Below, one piece after another: positions 42,108 through 44,544 of a stretch of DNA of 44,544 nt (position 1 is its first letter; each line of letters opens with the position of its first letter). A program made the position numbers and the translations under genes. The stretch lies in NCBI GenBank assembly GCA_903873545.1, contig CAIQPA010000291.1, positions 1 to 44,544 on the forward strand. Direction: 5' to 3'. The DNA is from an uncultured delta proteobacterium (lineage in GTDB: Bacteria; Myxococcota_A; Bradymonadia; REDH01). Below the pieces are notes generated by a model. That model was not told the DNA's origin. It was given only the letters and a program-made list of their open reading frames with translations, and ran no database searches.

Positions 42108-43187
42108 ATGAATCCAACTTGGGTTGTCTTTCACATCACCGACCGGTGCCAGCTTAACTGCAAGCACTGCCTTCGGGATCCCGAGTTGAAGTCGCAGGAC
42201 CTCTCGCTCGACCTCATCTGCAACGTGCTGGACGAGGCCTGGCAGCTCTACCGCTGCAAGCATGTCGGGCTGACGGGTGGTGAGCCCTCGCTCCACCCGC
42301 AGTTCTACGAGATCATCGATGCCATCGTGGCCCGCGGCTACACGTGGCATGTTGTTACCAACTCCGAGAAGTTCTCGAAGATGGTGGCAAAACTCGACGA
42401 AAAGCCCGAGCGGCTTTCGACCTGCACCGCCATGAACTTCTCGATTGATGGCGCGACGGAGGAGGTGCACGACAAGGTGCGCGGCCCGGGCAGCTTCCGG
42501 AACGTGATGCAGGCGGTGGCCATCTGCACGATGCGGAAGATTCCCTTCATCATGCAGATGACGGTCAACGCCTACAACGCGCATCAGATTGAGCAGATGG
42601 CCATGATGGCGAGCCATCTGGGTTCGGGCCGAATGTCGTTTGGCATGACCCAGCCGACGGGTACCTACCTCGACGAGGAGATGTTCCTCTCGACGGCGGA
42701 GTGGCGGACGGTGCTCGACACCATCACGCGGCTGCAGGGCAGCCTGCACATGCCCATCTCCTTCACGGACAGCTTCTACCGCGAAGAGCCCTTCTTCGTC
42801 TGTCAGCCCTTCCGCTCGGAGATCCTCCACGTGGATCCGAAGGGCAACCTGACGCTCTGCTGCCAGCACTCTGGCGTGCCGACCGAAGGGGCGCCCGCCG
42901 ATGTGCTGGGCAACCTGCACGAGGTGAGCCTCGCAGACGCCCACCAGAAGATGCTCGACGTCATTCACTACGCGCAGACCGAGAAGAACAAGGCCATCAA
43001 AGAGGGCACGCTCTCGGAGTGGGACCTCTTCCCCTGCAACTTCTGCATGAAGCTCTTCAAGAAGCCCTACTGGACCGACGAGGGTCGCGGCGGTGTGGAG
43101 GCCAAGCGTGAGCGGTGGCGCGGCAAGTGGGCGGTCGATGCAGAGAAGGTGACCGGCTGCGGCGGTGGCCCGAAGAAGATTGCCTAG
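42108..43187 (+). CDS. Radical SAM/SPASM-type peptide-modifying enzyme
   Basis: A 359-residue radical SAM enzyme. CQLNCKHC (residues 14-21) is the CxxxCxxC site for the SAM-binding 4Fe-4S cluster, and GLTGGEPSLHP is the GGEP motif. FSIDGATEEVHDKVRG is the usual beta-4 region. The C-terminal third has a SPASM/twitch-like set of cysteines: FFVCQPF, LCCQHSG after VDPKGNLT, and FPCNFC, then a Gly-rich tail with one more Cys (TGCGGGP). Such enzymes install crosslinks, epimerise or oxidise residues in peptides. It starts 18 bases after the lipoprotein stop and overlaps the B2 gene. The precursor lacks Cys, which rules out thioether formation on it. Confidence 0.92.
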   Translation: MNPTWVVFHITDRCQLNCKHCLRDPELKSQDLSLDLICNVLDEAWQLYRCKHVGLTGGEPSLHPQFYEIIDAIVARGYTWHVVTNSEKFSKMVAKLDEKPERLSTCTAMNFSIDGATEEVHDKVRGPGSFRNVMQAVAICTMRKIPFIMQMTVNAYNAHQIEQMAMMASHLGSGRMSFGMTQPTGTYLDEEMFLSTAEWRTVLDTITRLQGSLHMPISFTDSFYREEPFFVCQPFRSEILHVDPKGNLTLCCQHSGVPTEGAPADVLGNLHEVSLADAHQKMLDVIHYAQTEKNKAIKEGTLSEWDLFPCNFCMKLFKKPYWTDEGRGGVEAKRERWRGKWAVDAEKVTGCGGGPKKIA

Positions 43188-43605
43188 CCTCCTTCAGGAG
43201 GTGGCAGCGGCGCCTGGTCTGGTAGCAGAGGTGGTGCTGCTGCGGGGCCTGCTTCCTGTTGCCCTCGAGAGGCTCCCCATGGACCGCCTCTTGCGCGGTC
43301 TGACGCCCGCGACGGCCCGCTTTGCGGGGCGCAGCGACGCCGAGGCGTTGGAGGCGGTAGAGCGGGCGACAGAGCTCGTGCTGCGGCGCGTGCGGGTCAC
43401 GCGGACAACCTGCCTGCTGCGGAGCCTGATCCGGTATCGCTGCCTGCGCGAGCGGGGCGTGGAGGTGGTCTTCAAGATGGGGCTCCGCGCGCGCGAAGGC
43501 GTGATGGAGGGACATGCTTGGATTGAACTTCGGGGGCAACCTGTGCTTGAGAGGGAGTCCACCGACTATCAGGTGACCTTCGTCTATCCACCCTCTGCCG
43601 CGTGA
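43165..43605 (+). CDS. Lasso B2-type transglutaminase-like leader protease
   Basis: A 146-residue protein of the transglutaminase-like B2 family that cuts the leader off lasso-type precursors. The catalytic Cys83 is in TTCLLRSLIRYRCLRERG, the His117 is in EGHAWIEL, and an acidic partner follows in PVLERESTDY. Size and motif spacing match stand-alone B2 proteins; no B1 domain is fused. The start is probably GTG 43165, overlapping the radical SAM gene by 23 bases; TTG at 43180 is an alternative. The PqqD-like B1 partner is encoded 7 bases downstream. This gene is the strongest evidence that the cluster is related to lasso peptides. Confidence 0.88.
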   Translation: MARRRLPSLLQEVAAAPGLVAEVVLLRGLLPVALERLPMDRLLRGLTPATARFAGRSDAEALEAVERATELVLRRVRVTRTTCLLRSLIRYRCLRERGVEVVFKMGLRAREGVMEGHAWIELRGQPVLERESTDYQVTFVYPPSAA

Positions 43606-43612
43606 GTCTGCC

Positions 43613-43900
43613 TTGGACCTCGAAACCACCCGCATCACCCCTAGCGCCCGTGTCATTCTCACCGAGATGCCCGACGGGAAGGGGGTGCTGCTCGATATGG
43701 ACACGAAGTTTTATTACGAGCTGAACGTGACCGGCGTCTTCATCTGGAAGCGTTTCGGCGGTCGCTCCAAGTTGGCTTCGGAGCTCGTGGCCGCGCTGGT
43801 CGAGGAGTTCGAGGTGACGGGCGCAGTCGCGGCGGAAGACCTCGCGGAGATGGTCGCGTCGCTGGCTGCAGACAAGCTGGTTGTCGTCGCGCTGGCCTAG
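43613..43900 (+). CDS. PqqD-like RiPP recognition element (B1-like)
   Basis: A 95-residue PqqD family protein. ILTEMPDGKGVLLDMDTKFY then YELNVTGVFIWKRFGG matches the winged-helix PqqD fold, which holds the leader peptide in a beta-strand groove. In lasso systems the equivalent B1 protein binds the Y-x-x-P-x-L motif, present here in the precursor. Start is TTG 43613, since no closer ATG or GTG is in frame. It converges on the kinase gene and shares CTAG with it. Confidence 0.9.
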   Translation: MDLETTRITPSARVILTEMPDGKGVLLDMDTKFYYELNVTGVFIWKRFGGRSKLASELVAALVEEFEVTGAVAAEDLAEMVASLAADKLVVVALA

Positions 43901-44544
43901 CGCGGGCGGTTCGCTTCGGCGGTGAGCAGGTCGATGATGCAGTCCGGCCGCTCAAGCGCGTCGAGGCCCAGCAGGAGCTCGTAGGAGCGTCCGTGGGAGA
44001 CAAGGGCGAGGAGGGCGGCAAGGTGTTCTTCGGCGCCTGCGAGTTCGTCGACTGCGACGAGCGCAGAGGCGGTCATGAGGTTGCCGAGCGCGTCTGTTGG
44101 CGCGAGCGGCTCGAGGCGGGTTGTGGGCTCGCCCGTGATGCGTGGGAAGAGGAGCCAGTCGGGGTATCCGAGCGAGGCGCGGATTGCGCCAGGAAAGAGC
44201 AGGGCGGCCGGGTAGCTGCTCTTTCCGCTTTCGGCGGCCGCCGGGTTGGGGTGGCGCGCGGTGAGTCCGGCGAAGGCCTTCGCGGTCTTTGGCGAGAGGT
44301 TGAGGGGCTTGGGGAGTCCCCAAATGCAGCGGGCCGCGGGGTCGATGTAGAGGGTGTCGTCGCCCGCCAGCAGGCCTCCGCGCCGGAGCAGCGACAGGGT
44401 GGTGGTGGTCTTTCCGTGAGCGGCATCGCCGGCGACGAGGAGGGTGCCGAGGCCATCGAGCGAGACGAGGCCGGCGTGGAGGTGGAAGCGGTGGCGGAGG
44501 CGAAGCGCGACGGCGAGCGCGATGAGCAGGGTCGCGCTGCTGAA
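43897..44544 (-). CDS. HprK-like kinase (5' end off window)
   Basis: The reverse strand is open from the right edge to a TAG at 43897, giving 216 residues without an N-terminus. It contains FHLHAGLVSLDG, then the P-loop VAGDAAHGKTTTTLSLL, and GGLLAGDDTLYID, matching the HPr kinase / PEP carboxykinase-like pattern (HxA, Gly-rich loop, DD pair). Such kinases are common in lasso peptide clusters, where characterised ones phosphorylate the C-terminal Ser of the peptide. The precursor here ends LTASG, so Ser65 or Thr63 are possible targets. The P-loop has Ala-His in place of the usual Ser-Gly but keeps GKT. Opposite orientation to the other genes means separate control. Confidence 0.8.
   Translation of the reverse strand, partial: FSSATLLIALAVALRLRHRFHLHAGLVSLDGLGTLLVAGDAAHGKTTTTLSLLRRGGLLAGDDTLYIDPAARCIWGLPKPLNLSPKTAKAFAGLTARHPNPAAAESGKSSYPAALLFPGAIRASLGYPDWLLFPRITGEPTTRLEPLAPTDALGNLMTASALVAVDELAGAEEHLAALLALVSHGRSYELLLGLDALERPDCIIDLLTAEANRPR

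Noticed and set aside
40329..42968. 879-residue open frame on the minus strand
   Set aside because: It is antisense to the lipoprotein and radical SAM genes, which have lipobox, CxxxCxxC and GGEP motifs. The frame stays open because of GC-rich codon bias, and its text has no domain I recognise.

Overview
The window is a GC-rich, tightly packed bacterial chromosome segment. The order pilB-pilT-pilC-pilS-pilR-pilin(s), the myxobacterial-style lipoprotein motif CGNGTDDDGDGNADC and the long Ala/Pro-rich linkers all suggest a deltaproteobacterium in the broad sense, most likely Myxococcota. No 16S rRNA or other marker gene is present, so this assignment is an inference. I saw no tRNA, rRNA, CRISPR array, insertion sequence or phage gene.

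Region 1 (1-14140) is a surface-glycan locus. It holds a DUF2079 membrane protein cut by the left edge, a family 4 glycosyltransferase, a HAD-like protein of the kind found in polysaccharide loci, a TMTC-like O-mannosyltransferase with TPRs, a family 2 glycosyltransferase, two methyltransferase-like proteins, two large polytopic membrane proteins, and an epimerase/reductase with a histone-H1-like Lys/Ala/Pro tail. Most neighbours on one strand overlap by ATGA or GTGA.

Region 2 (14269-23781) is a type IVa pilus module: pilB, pilT, pilC, the two-component pair pilS/pilR, a pilin-like protein, and two tandem paralogous major-pilin genes of identical length. Both pilA genes are preceded by a GG-N10-GC sigma-54 element, as expected for PilR control.

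Region 3 (23871-34223) joins a TPR protein, an NAD-dependent epimerase, two DegT-type sugar aminotransferases, an ABC exporter pair, a small membrane protein and two DUF2723 GT-C-like membrane proteins. The TPR protein and ABC pair occupy the positions of pilG, pilH and pilI in Myxococcus, with sugar genes inserted between them. The layout fits glycosylation or export of pili or other surface structures.

Region 4 (34303-38218) is core metabolism: glutamate 5-kinase, a thiolase, and an Mrp/ApbC-type P-loop ATPase that contains no cysteine at all. An ABC exporter pair (38218-39830) is translationally coupled to the Mrp gene.

Region 5 (39855-44544, continuing past the right edge) is the most unusual part. 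It looks like a RiPP (ribosomally made, modified peptide) cluster: a 66-residue precursor with a lasso-type leader motif (YEAPSL), a lipoprotein with beta-propeller-like repeats, a radical SAM/SPASM enzyme, a lasso B2-type leader protease, a PqqD-like leader-binding protein, and an HprK-like kinase on the other strand. The precursor has no Asp, Glu or Cys after residue 36, so a classical lasso ring cannot form, and no asparagine-synthetase-like cyclase is visible. This could be a lasso-derived but radical-SAM-modified peptide system.
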